Made by a program: the position numbers and the translations under genes
Source of the DNA: Sorangium cellulosum So0157-2
GTDB taxonomy: Bacteria; Myxococcota_A; Polyangia; Polyangiales; Polyangiaceae
Reading direction: 5' to 3'
Assembly: GCF_000418325.1 (NCBI RefSeq)
Contig: NC_021658.1
Location: 12,504,501 to 12,568,500 of the forward strand
Length of the DNA: 64,000 bases
In this document: in pieces, positions 26,951-35,860 of the stretch
Position numbering within the stretch: position 1 is the first letter of the stretch
Layout: each line of letters starts with the position of its first letter
Notes under the pieces: generated by a model
The model's input: only the letters and a program-made list of their open reading frames with translations
What the model was told of the DNA's origin: nothing
Databases searched by the model: none

Positions 26951-27574
26951 ATGGCGGCCCCGGCGCTCGCGGTCCAGGAGGGGGAGGATCCGGCGAGCAC
27001 GCCGGTGGAGGGGGCGGAGCCCGCCGCGCAGAGGCGCGCGCTGGAGGCGCTGTACGCGGCGCACGCGCGGGCCATCCACCGCTTCCTCTGCGATCTGCTC
27101 GGGGACACGGCGGCGGCGGCCGACGCGACGCAGGAGACGTTCGTGCGGGCCCTGCGCCGGCTGCACACGCTGGAGACGCCAGAGCGGCCCGCGCCGTGGC
27201 TGTTCGGCATCGCCCGGCACGTGTCGCTGGAGCACCGGAGGGCGCGGCGGCGGCGGCGGCAGGTGCTCGACGACGGGCCGCTCGACGCCTGGGAGGAGCG
27301 CCCGGCCGCGTGCGCGGCGCGGGCGCCGGGGGCGCCGCGCACGCCGGAGGACGAGCTGATGGGGCGCGAGGCGCTCACGGTGCTGGCCGGGGCGCTGGAT
27401 CAGCTCGGCGAGGACCGGCGCGCGGCGCTCTTGCTCCGGCTGGATCACGGCCTCAGCTACGAGGAGATCGCGCGGCTCATGGAATGGAGCCTGCCCAAGG
27501 TGAAGGTGGAGATCCACCGCGCGCGGCAGGAGCTGCGCGCGGAGCTCGTGCGGTACGACGGAGGTGGGCGATGA
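26951..27574 (+). CDS. ECF-type RNA polymerase sigma factor
   Basis: 207 residues from the ATG at 26951, chosen because GGAGG lies 5 bp upstream (an in-frame ATG at 26918 has no such site). Region 2 reads LYAAHARAIHRFLCDLLGDT and DATQETFVRALRRL, ending in PAPWLFGIARHVSLEHRR. Region 4 reads LDQLGEDRRAALLLRLDHGL then SYEEIARLMEWSLPKVKVEI, with the helix-turn-helix intact. This is the minimal two-domain ECF plan. Its stop overlaps the ATG of the zinc-finger anti-sigma gene (27571-27574), so the two are co-translated and the sigma factor is presumably held inactive by that protein. Confidence 0.92.
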   Translation: MAAPALAVQEGEDPASTPVEGAEPAAQRRALEALYAAHARAIHRFLCDLLGDTAAAADATQETFVRALRRLHTLETPERPAPWLFGIARHVSLEHRRARRRRRQVLDDGPLDAWEERPAACAARAPGAPRTPEDELMGREALTVLAGALDQLGEDRRAALLLRLDHGLSYEEIARLMEWSLPKVKVEIHRARQELRAELVRYDGGGR

Positions 27575-28275
27575 GCGGGTGCCGTCCCGAGGCGGTGGAG
27601 GCGTACGCGCTCGGCGAGCTCTCGGCGGCGGAGGCGGCCGAGGTGGAGGCGCACCTCGCCGGCTGCAGCGCGTGCGCCGAGGAGCTCGCGTGGGTGCGCC
27701 GCGAGCAGGCGCTGTTCGCGGCCCGCGCGGCGGAGATCCCGGAGCCGCCGCACTTCGAATCCCTCCTGATGCGCGTGCTCGACGACGGACGCGAGGCGCG
27801 CGCCGAGGAGGCCGCGCCCGCGCGCGCGGCCGCGCCGGCGATCGACCACGCAGCAGCCCCGGCGCCAGCGCGCCGGCGCGCGGCGGGGCCCTCGGGGAGG
27901 CGGGGCAGCCGAGCGCACGCCATGAGCGCGCCGAGCACCCTGAAGAGGTGGCTCCCGCGCGCCGCGGCCGCCATCGCGCTGGCGCTCGGGGCCGCGCTGC
28001 TCGGGCTGCCGCGCGACGCCGCGACGCCGCTCGCGCCGGAGTCGCGCTCGGCCGCGCCGAGCATCGCCCCGAGCGCGCCGCCTGCCCCGCCGGAGATCGT
28101 CGTCGAGGAAGAGCACGGCGCGGCCTGCGGGGAGGTCTGCGATTTCACGCCCGGGGGGCAGGACGTCGACGTCGATCCGTCCGAGCACCCGGGCGGTGAC
28201 TACCCGAGCGCCGGGCGGGCCTGCGACGACGAAATGGCGTGCGCCGATATGTCGTGTGTAACTCCCGAGCCGTAG
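27571..28275 (+). CDS. Membrane anti-sigma factor with zinc-finger domain
   Basis: 234 residues. The N-terminal ZAS domain reads AYALGELSAAEAAEVEAHLA followed by GCSACAEEL, giving the H-x3-C-x2-C zinc motif. An Ala/Arg/Pro-rich linker leads to one transmembrane helix (about 131-149, AAAAIALALGAALLGLP). The short outer part contains several Cys (AACGEVCDF, ACDDEMACADMSCV), which could sense redox state or be targets for the DsbA-like protein encoded next. ATGA overlap with the sigma gene indicates an obligatory pair. The envelope signal that releases the sigma factor is unknown. Confidence 0.88.
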   Translation: MSGCRPEAVEAYALGELSAAEAAEVEAHLAGCSACAEELAWVRREQALFAARAAEIPEPPHFESLLMRVLDDGREARAEEAAPARAAAPAIDHAAAPAPARRRAAGPSGRRGSRAHAMSAPSTLKRWLPRAAAAIALALGAALLGLPRDAATPLAPESRSAAPSIAPSAPPAPPEIVVEEEHGAACGEVCDFTPGGQDVDVDPSEHPGGDYPSAGRACDDEMACADMSCVTPEP

Positions 28276-28364
28276 CGGCCACAGGGGGAGTGAGGCCCGA
28301 CGAAACGGCGACGCCACCATGGCGACGCGAATCCCGCGCGCCGCGGGCCGAGGAGGAACAGACC

Positions 28365-29213
28365 ATGCGCACTTCGACCCGCTCCCCGCTCGCCTTCCCT
28401 CTCCGCGCTGCCGCCACAGCCCTCGCCCTCGTGCTCACCGCCGCGTGCAGCAATGCGCCGGACGGCGCGGCCCCGATCGAGGAGGTCGCGCCGCCGGCCG
28501 CCGCGCCCCGCGCCGCGGCCCAGAAGCCCGCGGCCGCGAAGGTGGCGGCACAGAAGCCCGCGGCCGCGAATGCGGCGGAGTTGCCCGCGATCCACGGGCC
28601 CGGGGGGGCCTGCGATCCCGAGCCGGGCGGCGACTGCGGCTCGTGCGACGGGGCCGGGGATCACGGGCCGGAGCACATGATCGGCGAGGAGGTCGAGCAG
28701 CTCGACATCCGCAATGCGCCGACCCGCGGCCCGGCCAATGCGCCGGTGACGCTGGTGGTCTTCTCCGATTTCCAGTGCCCGTTCTGCAGCAAGTTCGCGG
28801 GCGTGCTCGACCAGCTCGAGCAGGAGTACCCCGGCAAGCTCCGCCTCGCCGTGAAGCACCGTCCCCTGCCCTTCCACAAGCAGGCGCGCGTCGCGGCGCG
28901 GGCGTCCCTGGCGGCGCACGCGCAGGGCAAGTTCTGGGAGTACCAGGCGGCGCTGTTCGACAAGGCGCAGGGCGCGCTCGACAAGGCGGGCCTGGAGGAG
29001 CGCGCGGCGGATCTCGGGCTGGACGTGGCGCGGTTCGCGCGGGACATGCAGTCCCCCGCGCTGGAGGCCCAGGTGGCCGCCGACTTCGAGGAGGGCGACC
29101 GGCTCGCGATCGAGGGCACGCCCACGCTGTTCGTGAATGGCCGCCGCGTCATGGGGGCGCAGCCCATCGGCGTGCTGCGCGCCGCCATCGACCGCGCCCT
29201 GGCGGGGAAGTAG
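28365..29213 (+). CDS. DsbA-like thioredoxin-fold lipoprotein (CPFC)
   Basis: 282 residues from the ATG at 28365, preceded by GAGGAGGAACAGACC. The lipoprotein signal ends at C28 (LVLTAACSN). A Lys/Ala/Pro spacer and a CDPEPGGDCGSC patch are followed by the DsbA/Thioredoxin_4 domain with active site C138-P-F-C141 (VVFSDFQCPFCSKF) and cis-Pro motif GTPTLFVNGRRV. It lies 89 bp after the anti-sigma gene, on the same strand. A role in oxidising or reducing the Cys-rich outer segment of that anti-sigma factor is an attractive inference. It could equally be a general envelope disulphide enzyme. Confidence 0.9.
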   Translation: MRTSTRSPLAFPLRAAATALALVLTAACSNAPDGAAPIEEVAPPAAAPRAAAQKPAAAKVAAQKPAAANAAELPAIHGPGGACDPEPGGDCGSCDGAGDHGPEHMIGEEVEQLDIRNAPTRGPANAPVTLVVFSDFQCPFCSKFAGVLDQLEQEYPGKLRLAVKHRPLPFHKQARVAARASLAAHAQGKFWEYQAALFDKAQGALDKAGLEERAADLGLDVARFARDMQSPALEAQVAADFEEGDRLAIEGTPTLFVNGRRVMGAQPIGVLRAAIDRALAGK

Positions 29214-29217
29214 CTTC

Positions 29218-29545
29218 CTACCGCCCGGAATAGCTCTGCCAGAGACTGTTTACGTAGGCGCGATCAATGTGGAGCTCGACGAGGCGCGGCCGCTGACGCT
29301 GGACGTCCTCGGCCATCGGCGCGGCACCCTCTTCTTCGGGCCGATTAGCGGGCGTGACCGCGCAGGAGACGATGACGGGATGGTCAAGATCGCGTGCGAG
29401 GTGTTCCTTGTAGCCGCCGAACCGCATCGAGCCCTTGCCCCGACGCGCCTCCCCGGACGGCTTTCCACCCGGGAGGCAGCGCATAGCAGACATCTTCGGC
29501 GAGCCTTCGTCGAGGACGTGGACTGACGCGCCTCGCCGATCAAAC
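29218..29545 (-). pseudogene. DDE transposase fragment (IS1182-like), fused to SDR frame
   Basis: The C-terminal part of the open frame reads RFGGYKEHLARDLDHPVIVS, CAVTPANRPEEEGAAPMAED and LVELHIDRAYVNS. This is the central DDE region of IS1182-type transposases (YKEH..VD..H.LI....VTPANR.E..A). It ends at 29218 without the rest of the enzyme, and its 5' end is joined in frame to the short-chain dehydrogenase. No terminal repeats were recognised. Confidence 0.7.
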
Positions 29546-30135
29546 AGCGCGCACTGGGTCCGCATACCGCCAAGGAAGGAGGCGTCGTCCATCGAGCGGC
29601 GGCTCTCGAGCAGCTCTACGACGTCAACGCCGACCTCGTACCGGAGCTGGTTCGAGTCGTCGGTGGTCGCGGGGTACACGCTCTCGGCGACTCGCTCTGG
29701 CGGCGCCCCCTGTTCCATCATGGGGCCTATCACGGCGAGGACCTTCTGCACGAGCGGCTGGTATTCGCTGAGCTGCGGGTCGTTGCTGAAGTCGAGCGAG
29801 CGGCTCATGAAATCCGTCTTGATCGCGCCCGGCTCGACGATCTTCACGCGAACCCCGAGCGGCGCGAGCTCGAAGTGGAGCGACTCGGAGAGCCCCTCGA
29901 CCGCGAACTTCGTCCCGTGATACAGCGTGCCAAGCGGGAGCGTTACGCGGCCGCCCCCAGAGGAGATGTTGACGATGACGCCGCTTCGGTTCGCGCGAAA
30001 GTGCGGCAAGAGCGCCTTCGTCGTCGCGAGGACGCCGAGGACGTTCACGTCGAACTGGCGACGTATCTTGAAATGCTTGGCCGTGGCGCGGCCGAGACCG
30101 CTCGAACTTCCGGTGATGAGGATCGTCTTGGTCAT
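29546..30135 (-). pseudogene. Short-chain dehydrogenase with large internal deletion
   Basis: From the ATG at 30135 the frame starts MTKTILITGSSSGLGRATAK, a complete Rossmann TGxxxGxG cofactor motif. It then jumps straight from HFK to IRRQFDVNVLGVLATTKALL, so about 60-70 residues containing the NNAG motif and two strands are missing. The catalytic Ser (NISSGGG), Tyr (YHGTKFAVEG) and Lys are present, and the rest matches classical SDRs up to SMDDASFLGGMRTQ. The deletion is in frame, and the 3' end runs into an IS1182-like fragment. The product could be made but should not fold as a normal SDR. Confidence 0.75.
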
Positions 30136-30296
30136 GTGGTGAATCTCCTGCGACCCAACGTAGGCGTCGCCGACCGTGTCCACACTCGCAACGGGTGCCA
30201 GTCGACTATCCGTTCGCGCCACCGACCCACTCCGATCCCCAACGCTCGGTGGCTTGCGCGCGGCATCGCTCCCGCGATCGGAGTAATGTCGTACCG

Positions 30297-31178
30297 ATGC
30301 GCCACCCGTCGGCCGATCCCCTTCGCTTGCGCCTGCTCCTCTCCATCGGCGTGGTCCTCCTGGCGGGGCCTGGGTGCAGCCGCGAGCCGGCGCCGGTGCC
30401 CCCAGCGGGGTCGGCGGCCGCGCGTCCGTCGTCGGAGACGCCGTCAGCGGGGCCGGTCGCGCCTCCGCCGCCGGCGGGAGCGCCGGGGAGCACCACCCGG
30501 GGCGAGATCGCGGGCGTGCGCTACCTCGAGCACATGACGGGCGGGGCGCGACCCGACGAGCGGGTGCCGATCATCGTCGCGCTGCACCCCATGGGCGGGG
30601 ACCCCGCGGACTTCCTGCAGCTGCTCCGGCGCTACCGCCGCCGCGCCCGGCTCATCGTCCCGTACGGCCACCCGAGCGGCGGGATGTACATCTGGTACGA
30701 CTCCGTCAGCGACGACGTCGCCGCCCCCCTGGTCACGCGGGAAGCAGATCGGATCGCCGCCGCGCTCGCCGCCCTGGTAGCCGCCCGCCCCACCGTCGGC
30801 AAGCCCCTCGTCACCGGCTTCTCGCAGGGCGGCATCATGACCTTCGCCCTGGCGGTCACCCACCCCGAGGCGCTGGCGGCCGCCTTCCCCATCAGCGGCC
30901 TGCTCCCGCCGTCGCTCTACCCGTCGGCGGCGCTAAGCTCGGGGCCGCGCCCGGCGACGCTTCCGCCGGTCACGGCCTTCCACGGCGCCTCCGACCTGGC
31001 GGTGCCGACCCGAGGCGCGCGCGCCTCGATCGCCGAGCTGCGGCGCGCCGGGTACACCGCGGAGCTGCGCGAGTACGTCGGGGTCGAGCACGACACCTCC
31101 GACGAGGAACTGGGCGAGATCTTGGAGCGGATCGGGCGGGCCGCCGACGGCCTCGCGGACGCGGCGCCGGCGCCTTGA
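30297..31178 (+). CDS. Alpha/beta-hydrolase lipoprotein (phospholipase/carboxylesterase type)
   Basis: 293 residues from the ATG at 30297. The lipoprotein signal ends at C27 (LLAGPGCSRE), followed by an Ala/Pro-rich spacer. The hydrolase fold shows the nucleophile elbow GFSQGG (S176), LHPMGGDPADF as oxyanion region, acid FHGASDLAVP and the base VGVEHDTSD. The layout matches the phospholipase/carboxylesterase (PF02230-like) group acting on short acyl esters. The longer frame from 30195 would hide the signal. It is divergent from the damaged SDR gene. A general envelope esterase is the safest description. Confidence 0.87.
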   Translation: MRHPSADPLRLRLLLSIGVVLLAGPGCSREPAPVPPAGSAAARPSSETPSAGPVAPPPPAGAPGSTTRGEIAGVRYLEHMTGGARPDERVPIIVALHPMGGDPADFLQLLRRYRRRARLIVPYGHPSGGMYIWYDSVSDDVAAPLVTREADRIAAALAALVAARPTVGKPLVTGFSQGGIMTFALAVTHPEALAAAFPISGLLPPSLYPSAALSSGPRPATLPPVTAFHGASDLAVPTRGARASIAELRRAGYTAELREYVGVEHDTSDEELGEILERIGRAADGLADAAPAP

Positions 31179-31184
31179 AGCGGG

Positions 31185-31261
31185 CGCTCGCGGTCCCACC
31201 CTTTCGCTCCGCCGCGCTACACTTCCTCGCGCTGCGATCCGGCTTGATTCGCCTGCGCGCT
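31185..31261. repeat. Dispersed 77-bp repeat, copy A
   Basis: gctcgcggtcccaccctttc ... cttgattcgcctgcgcgct, about 80% identical to 39319-39394. It lies just after the esterase gene. Neither copy sits in a gene, and no terminal repeats are evident. Confidence 0.8.
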
Positions 31262-31351
31262 CGGCGGCGGCCCCTATTCCCCTTGCAGGCGAGGCGCCCC
31301 GAGCGCGGCGCTACGCGCGGGCGAGGGTCCCGTCCGCGGCGAGGACGTCGG

Positions 31352-32464
31352 TCAGAACTGCTTGAAGAATTTCCACGACTCGATGGGGATCCAATTCGGA
31401 TTGCCGTCGATGTTCGTGTGCCCGCCGCCGAAGGTGCACACCCGCGTCGGATGTTCCGGATCGCAATCCTTGAAATCGTAGCAGCTGTACGCGCCGTTTG
31501 AAGTCGGGATCTGGTCCGGAATCGTGCAGCCGTTGTCTTCGGCTTTTTCGAGGGCGATGAACTTGGCCCCTCTCTTTTGACCTTCGTTGTTCACCCAGGG
31601 GCAAGTCGTGTCGCCCATGCCCGTCGTGTGCATCCAAGCAATGGGCTTACGTGTCTTTTCAGGCAACCAGATGTTGTAGTTGGCCGGGGCGATGCCCACG
31701 GCCGCGCGGATTTCCGCCTGATGGTTCGTCGACAGCGAATAGGTGATCATCCCTCCGAAGCTGAAGCCGGTCGCGAACACGCGGGTCGTGTCGTAGCAGA
31801 CATTTTCATTCATGAACGCCATGATGTCGTCGAACAGCGCGTGGTCCTTCTCTTGCCACGTTGCACCGTCCGAGGAGGGGGCCACGAAGATGGCTTGCTC
31901 TCCGTCGGCCTCCAACTGCGGTTTGAGAAAGTAGAAGTCTTGATTCTTGACGTCTTGGTAGCGGCTGCCGATCCAATGTGAGGTGTAGAACAGCCGGTAG
32001 GGCTTGTTCATGTCGTAGTTGCGGGGCATATCGACGTAGTACACGCGATTTTGGCCCGAGCTCGAGATCGTATACTCCTTGGTCGTCAACGTGGTTGCCT
32101 TGCCGCACCCCGCGCTCGGCACAGGCGCGTTCCCCATGGGAATGGCTCCTTCCGGCCAGCCACCCGTGCCAGCACCGCCGCCGCCGGCCGGCTCAGCCCC
32201 GCCGCTCCCGCCGCTGTTGTCACCGCCGGTCCCAGCCGCGGTGGTGCCGCCAGAGGTCGCAACGCCGCTGCCGCTCGCGCTGCCGCTCGCGCTGCCGCTA
32301 GAGGTCGCGACGCCGCTGCCGCTCGCGCTACCAACGGAGCCGGTCGCCGTCGCTCCGCCCCCTCCGTCGCTGTTCGAGTCGGACTCGGCGGGGGCGCACG
32401 AAATCGCGGCCCAACTCGCAAGGGTGACACAAAAGGCGAGTCGGCGGAACGTTTGATCTTGCAT
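31352..32464 (-). CDS. Exported polyhydroxybutyrate-depolymerase/feruloyl-esterase-like lipoprotein
   Basis: 369 residues from the ATG at 32464 (AGGAG upstream). The lipoprotein signal ends at about C23 (WAAISCAPA). About 85 residues of Ser/Gly/Thr spacer follow, with the repeat SGSASGSGVATS. The catalytic domain is of the esterase D/LpqC type: RVYYVDMPRNYD, HWIGSRYQ, nucleophile GFSFGG (S235), acid TGMGDTTCP and base GGGHTNIDGNP near the C-terminus. Six Cys could form disulphides. Relatives cleave ferulate from xylan or depolymerise polyesters. A xylanase gene 2.7 kb away favours a plant-wall role, and a palindromic operator-like site lies 340 bp upstream. Confidence 0.85.
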   Translation of the reverse strand: MQDQTFRRLAFCVTLASWAAISCAPAESDSNSDGGGGATATGSVGSASGSGVATSSGSASGSASGSGVATSGGTTAAGTGGDNSGGSGGAEPAGGGGAGTGGWPEGAIPMGNAPVPSAGCGKATTLTTKEYTISSSGQNRVYYVDMPRNYDMNKPYRLFYTSHWIGSRYQDVKNQDFYFLKPQLEADGEQAIFVAPSSDGATWQEKDHALFDDIMAFMNENVCYDTTRVFATGFSFGGMITYSLSTNHQAEIRAAVGIAPANYNIWLPEKTRKPIAWMHTTGMGDTTCPWVNNEGQKRGAKFIALEKAEDNGCTIPDQIPTSNGAYSCYDFKDCDPEHPTRVCTFGGGHTNIDGNPNWIPIESWKFFKQF

Positions 32465-33270
32465 CACAGGTCTCCTACGTACCGGAATCAGGTGAAAATG
32501 AAACAAAACGATTCGAGCGTATCAAGGGCGACTCGCCACACTCACCTCAGGTGACAGAGCGTTCCTTCCGGGCTCCGCCTCCCTGGAAAAGCAGGGTTTC
32601 ACGACAGCCGTCGAACAAACGCGGGGTGTCACGTCCTCTATTGGATCGCTCTTGGCAAAACGCCGCTCACCATCGATCAGCAATCGCTTCCGCGACGACC
32701 GAGCGAACAGGATCGGTGTAGAAATCGACCGAATGGCTCAGATTGACGAAGGGCTCGGTACTCAGGAGGACCCGAGCAAACCGAAACCAAAGGAGGGCCC
32801 TCGACGGCAATGTGAACGTTCACATTGCCGGTGTCAATTCCAATCGACCGGCCCGCGGGTATCTTCGGGCCCGAGGGAGGACATGGCTGGCAGGGCTCCT
32901 TCGGAGCGCCGCGTTAAGAGGGGTGGGCGCCGGACCGCGGCCATCGCCGGACTGCCCGACCACAATCGTACTGCCAGCGTGTCATGTTGCCGCGGCCGAT
33001 GCGGAAACCGTGCCGCCATGGTCACTGAGCCCCGGAGCATCGTCCGCTTCCTCTGCGCGCTCTCCCGGTATCGGTTCCGCTTGGGGTCGCATCAGCGCTG
33101 AAGAATTCCTGCGCGACTGCGTGTTTCTCCTGTGTTCGCCGTCCACGCGTCGCCGTGGTCGTCGGGCGCCACGTACACGCTCGCAGGGGCGCGCGCGGGT
33201 CGCCGACGTCGTTACCGCCGCCGCTGCCACGGTCACCGCCGCAAAATCTCAGATCACGTCAAGGTTTCGA
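32465..33270. other. Long intergenic region with one perfect palindrome
   Basis: About 800 bp of lower-GC sequence without a convincing gene; open frames on both strands lack start sites and codon bias. The notable element is the 24-bp palindrome at 32806-32829. It presumably also holds the esterase promoter. Confidence 0.5.
32806..32829. promoter_or_regulatory. 24-bp perfect palindrome, operator-like (copy 1)
   Basis: ggcaatgtgaac followed by its exact reverse complement gttcacattgcc. The core GTGAACGTTCAC is shared with the site at 34598. CG-centred, 12-18-bp palindromes of this type are typical operators of LacI- or TetR-family regulators. It is about 340 bp upstream of the esterase start. 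Confidence 0.6.
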
Positions 33271-34071
33271 TCATGACCGCAACGTAAAGAACGTGTTTCC
33301 AGCCAACGTACGAAACCTCGCAAATCTGGGCCCTGGACTTCCAGCCCCTGCGGCTCTCCACCCGAACAAGCCTGTTGGACTTGGGTCCCGGATGGCGACC
33401 CGCGAGCGAGCCACATCAATAGCATTCTGTATAAAGATCCGAAAATCCGGCTGCATTCGATCATTGTCATTGTTTGCGATATTAACCATCTGTTGCAGCC
33501 GACGACGAACCCCCTGATCGTAGCTCGGGTAATCGGAGAACCCATCAAATTGATTGGCGGCGCGAATGATGTCGATCAGGTTTCTCGCCCCGCGTGCCCC
33601 GAATCGAGAAGGATCGTTCGCCAATCGATTCTCCAGAACCCGTTGCATCCACCCCATACTATCCAATGTGTCTGCTGCGAGGTAGTCCGCATGGGAAGGA
33701 CCGCGGGCCTCCGACATCAACAGTCTGGCGACAGCTCCAGCTTCAGTAGCAGGATCCGGCAGCTCTATCGCAGCGTCAACCACAACCCTCAGCGTCGCCT
33801 GGACTCCGGACCGTGTCGCCGCAGTCACCGTTACAGCGCCACTACCCGATGTCGTAGCAAGCGCGCTGAGGTAGAACGAAAAATTGCCCACGGCGCGTAC
33901 GCGAGGTATGCCATCGACGCTAACCACATCAGGATCACTGCTCGTTATTCTGGGGAAGCCATCCGAGCGTGGAACATCGGCGATCTCGATGCTGGCCGAA
34001 GAGTTCCCTTCGGCGCTCGATATGTGAATAGTCACAGCCGTAACATCTGTTCCATGTCGCCGAAAACGCAT
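33271..34071 (-). CDS. Putative cell-wall hydrolase with Ig-like domain
   Basis: 266 residues; ATG at 34071 with GAAGGTGA upstream. The N-terminal half resembles a bacterial Ig-like (BIG2) domain: ITSSDPDVVSVDGIPRVRAV, then SALATTSGSGAVTVTAAT and VVVD. The C-terminal half starts VARLLMSEARGPSHADYLAA, followed by WMQRVLENRLANDPSRF and later GVRRRLQQMVNIAN. This fits the SleB/Hydrolase_2-like pattern of a catalytic Glu followed by a helix ending in NR. No signal peptide is seen, and base use is less GC-biased than the neighbours, suggesting horizontal origin. It could be a toxin-type wall hydrolase. The call is tentative. Confidence 0.5.
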   Translation of the reverse strand: MRFRRHGTDVTAVTIHISSAEGNSSASIEIADVPRSDGFPRITSSDPDVVSVDGIPRVRAVGNFSFYLSALATTSGSGAVTVTAATRSGVQATLRVVVDAAIELPDPATEAGAVARLLMSEARGPSHADYLAADTLDSMGWMQRVLENRLANDPSRFGARGARNLIDIIRAANQFDGFSDYPSYDQGVRRRLQQMVNIANNDNDRMQPDFRIFIQNAIDVARSRVAIRDPSPTGLFGWRAAGAGSPGPRFARFRTLAGNTFFTLRS

Positions 34072-35149
34072 ATATCACCTTCAAATGGCGCAAGACCCAA
34101 ATCGACGCTTTACTCCTGCGTCACTCTCCAGACCTGTGCAATGCCAGGGTCGATAAGCAGGTCAGGCGTGCAATCGGATTTGTCGCCGCTTCGAGGCGGA
34201 CTATCGTCCAACGAGGAGCTGCGCCCCTCCTCGACCGCCGGATTGCCCCCTGGCAGCATCTCCCTGCAGCGCTGCGATCGCGCCTCTCCGGGGAGACGTC
34301 GCCGGCTTCGCAGCCTCATGTTCCCGACCGAGCTCGACGTCTCCCCAGTATTCCCCGCCGCCATCCAACGCCTCCCGTCGCGAACGGATACGCGAGCCTA
34401 TCGTAGGACAGCGGCAGGGGGAAGGCAGGAGCTCCGACGGTCTCGATGCTGGCGGATCATGGGAAACACGACCGTCCGCAGCGCAGGCGCCCGACCAACG
34501 CCAGCGTGATCGCCGACGAGCGACCGCGCCACGGAGCTCGGCGGTGGTCGAGCTGGCGGATCGCCGCGGGCGGCGGATCGGCATTGACTTCCGCGACGTG
34601 AACGTTCACAATGAGACCTCATCCTTACGCTTTCCCCTGAGTGGGCCGTCATGAGCACCGGGACCTCCGTCATCGGGATCGGGATCGATCTCTTCACCGG
34701 CTCCCATTGTTCGGTCGTCGCGGACACGTGCGACGGCGCGTTCGCGGGCGCCGCGCACAGGCCTCCACGACAGGGCCGCTGTGCATTTCTCGCGTGGCCG
34801 CTCAGCTTCGGGCAGACCGAGGCGCTTCACGCTGGGAGAGGCCTTGTGCAGCCCTGCCGGCGCGCGACGCCTGGCCCATCTCGCTCCAGCTCTTCGAGCG
34901 CGCTCGCCTGCCGAGCGCGGCCGGCGCGGCCCGCTGGCCGCAGGCGATCTTCGACGAGATTCGCGCGCCTGGCGCGCCGGGCGATCGCGCCCGTCGAGGC
35001 CTCGGCCCCCTGTCGGCGTCAAGCCACCATCGTCACTCTGCATCTGATAATATCGCACCTTCTTGATGACCAGGCTCGATTGCGATGCTCAATCGGGTTG
35101 ACGTGGCTGCCAGTCCCGAACAATAGATAGACCAAGAAAGGCGATCGCC
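34072..35149. other. Long intergenic region with a second operator-like palindrome
   Basis: About 1.1 kb. Short frames on both strands (for example a plus-strand frame from 34651 starting MSTGTSVIGIGIDLFTGSH) show no sustained codon bias beyond a few dozen codons, so no gene is claimed. It contains GTGAACGTTCAC at 34598-34609 and the xylanase promoter region. Confidence 0.45.
34598..34609. promoter_or_regulatory. 12-bp palindrome GTGAACGTTCAC (copy 2)
   Basis: Exact core of the 24-bp palindrome at 32806-32829, here with imperfect flanks. It lies 541 bp before the xylanase start and about 530 bp before the start of the minus-strand wall-hydrolase-like gene. A shared regulator for the carbohydrate-related genes around it is plausible but unproven. 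Confidence 0.5.
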
Positions 35150-35860
35150 ATGAACAACATCACCCGGCTCGGCATGTGCTCCGCCCTTGGGCTCCTACTG
35201 ACCAGCTGCGTCATAGAAGGCGCAGAAGCGGACATGACCGAGGCCGAACTTGCCGCCGATCAAAGCGCCCTCGCGATAAACACGAATCAAACCGGCACGG
35301 ACGGCCGGTGGTACACGTTCTGGAAAGACGGCGGGTCGGTCAGCATGAATTTGAACGGCGGCGGCAACTACGCTGTCAATTGGGCGAACGGCAACTATAA
35401 TTTCGTCGGCGGCAAGGGCTGGAGCACTGGGTCGTCGAGCAGGAACATTGGCTACAATGCCGGCGTCTGGTCGACGGGCAGCAGCAACGCATATCTGACT
35501 CTCTATGGATGGACGACAAACCCACTCGTAGAATACTACGTCGTTGACAGCTGGGGCAGCTGGAGACCGCCGGGCGGAGCGTCGGCGGGCACAGTCACCA
35601 CGGACGGGGGCACCTACGACCTATACAGGATGCAGCGAGTCAACGCGCCATCCATCATAGGCAATGCGACGTTCTATCAGTACTGGAGTGTCCGAAGGTC
35701 GAAGAGGGCCACCGGGACCAACAGCGCCATCACGTTTTCCAATCACGTAAATGCTTGGGCGTCGAAGGGGTGGCACCTTGGCACTCACAATTACCAGGTG
35801 ATGGCGACAGAGGTGTTCAACCCCTCGAGCAGCGGCAGCTCCAACTTGACGGTGTGGTAG
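35150..35860 (+). CDS. GH11 endo-1,4-beta-xylanase (lipoprotein)
   Basis: 236-residue secreted hemicellulase cutting the xylan backbone. A lipoprotein-type signal ends at C20 (GLLLTSCVIE). The single GH11 jelly-roll domain spans about 45-236 with all hallmarks: GNYNFVGGKGWSTG, the nucleophile E128 in NPLVEYYVVDSWG, the thumb region (DGGTYDLYRMQRVNAPSI), FYQYWSVR, and the acid/base E221 in QVMATEVFNPSSSGSSNLTV. The length is that of a single-domain enzyme with no carbohydrate-binding module. Asn in NFVGGKGW at the position flanking the acid/base is typical of neutral or alkaline enzymes. Start ATG at 35150 with AAAGGCGAT upstream. GC content is lower than average, hinting at transfer. Confidence 0.96.
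   Translation: MNNITRLGMCSALGLLLTSCVIEGAEADMTEAELAADQSALAINTNQTGTDGRWYTFWKDGGSVSMNLNGGGNYAVNWANGNYNFVGGKGWSTGSSSRNIGYNAGVWSTGSSNAYLTLYGWTTNPLVEYYVVDSWGSWRPPGGASAGTVTTDGGTYDLYRMQRVNAPSIIGNATFYQYWSVRRSKRATGTNSAITFSNHVNAWASKGWHLGTHNYQVMATEVFNPSSSGSSNLTVW

Noticed and set aside
33493..34509. 338-codon plus-strand open frame
   Set aside because: Mostly antisense to the wall-hydrolase-like gene at 33271-34071, which has a better start site and recognisable domain patterns.
34651..35130. Plus-strand frame beginning MSTGTSVIGIGIDLFTGSH, at first sight a small PAAR-like or toxin-associated protein
   Set aside because: The first 35 residues look plausible but the rest is Arg/Pro-rich shadow-like sequence with no family; ribosome binding site weak.
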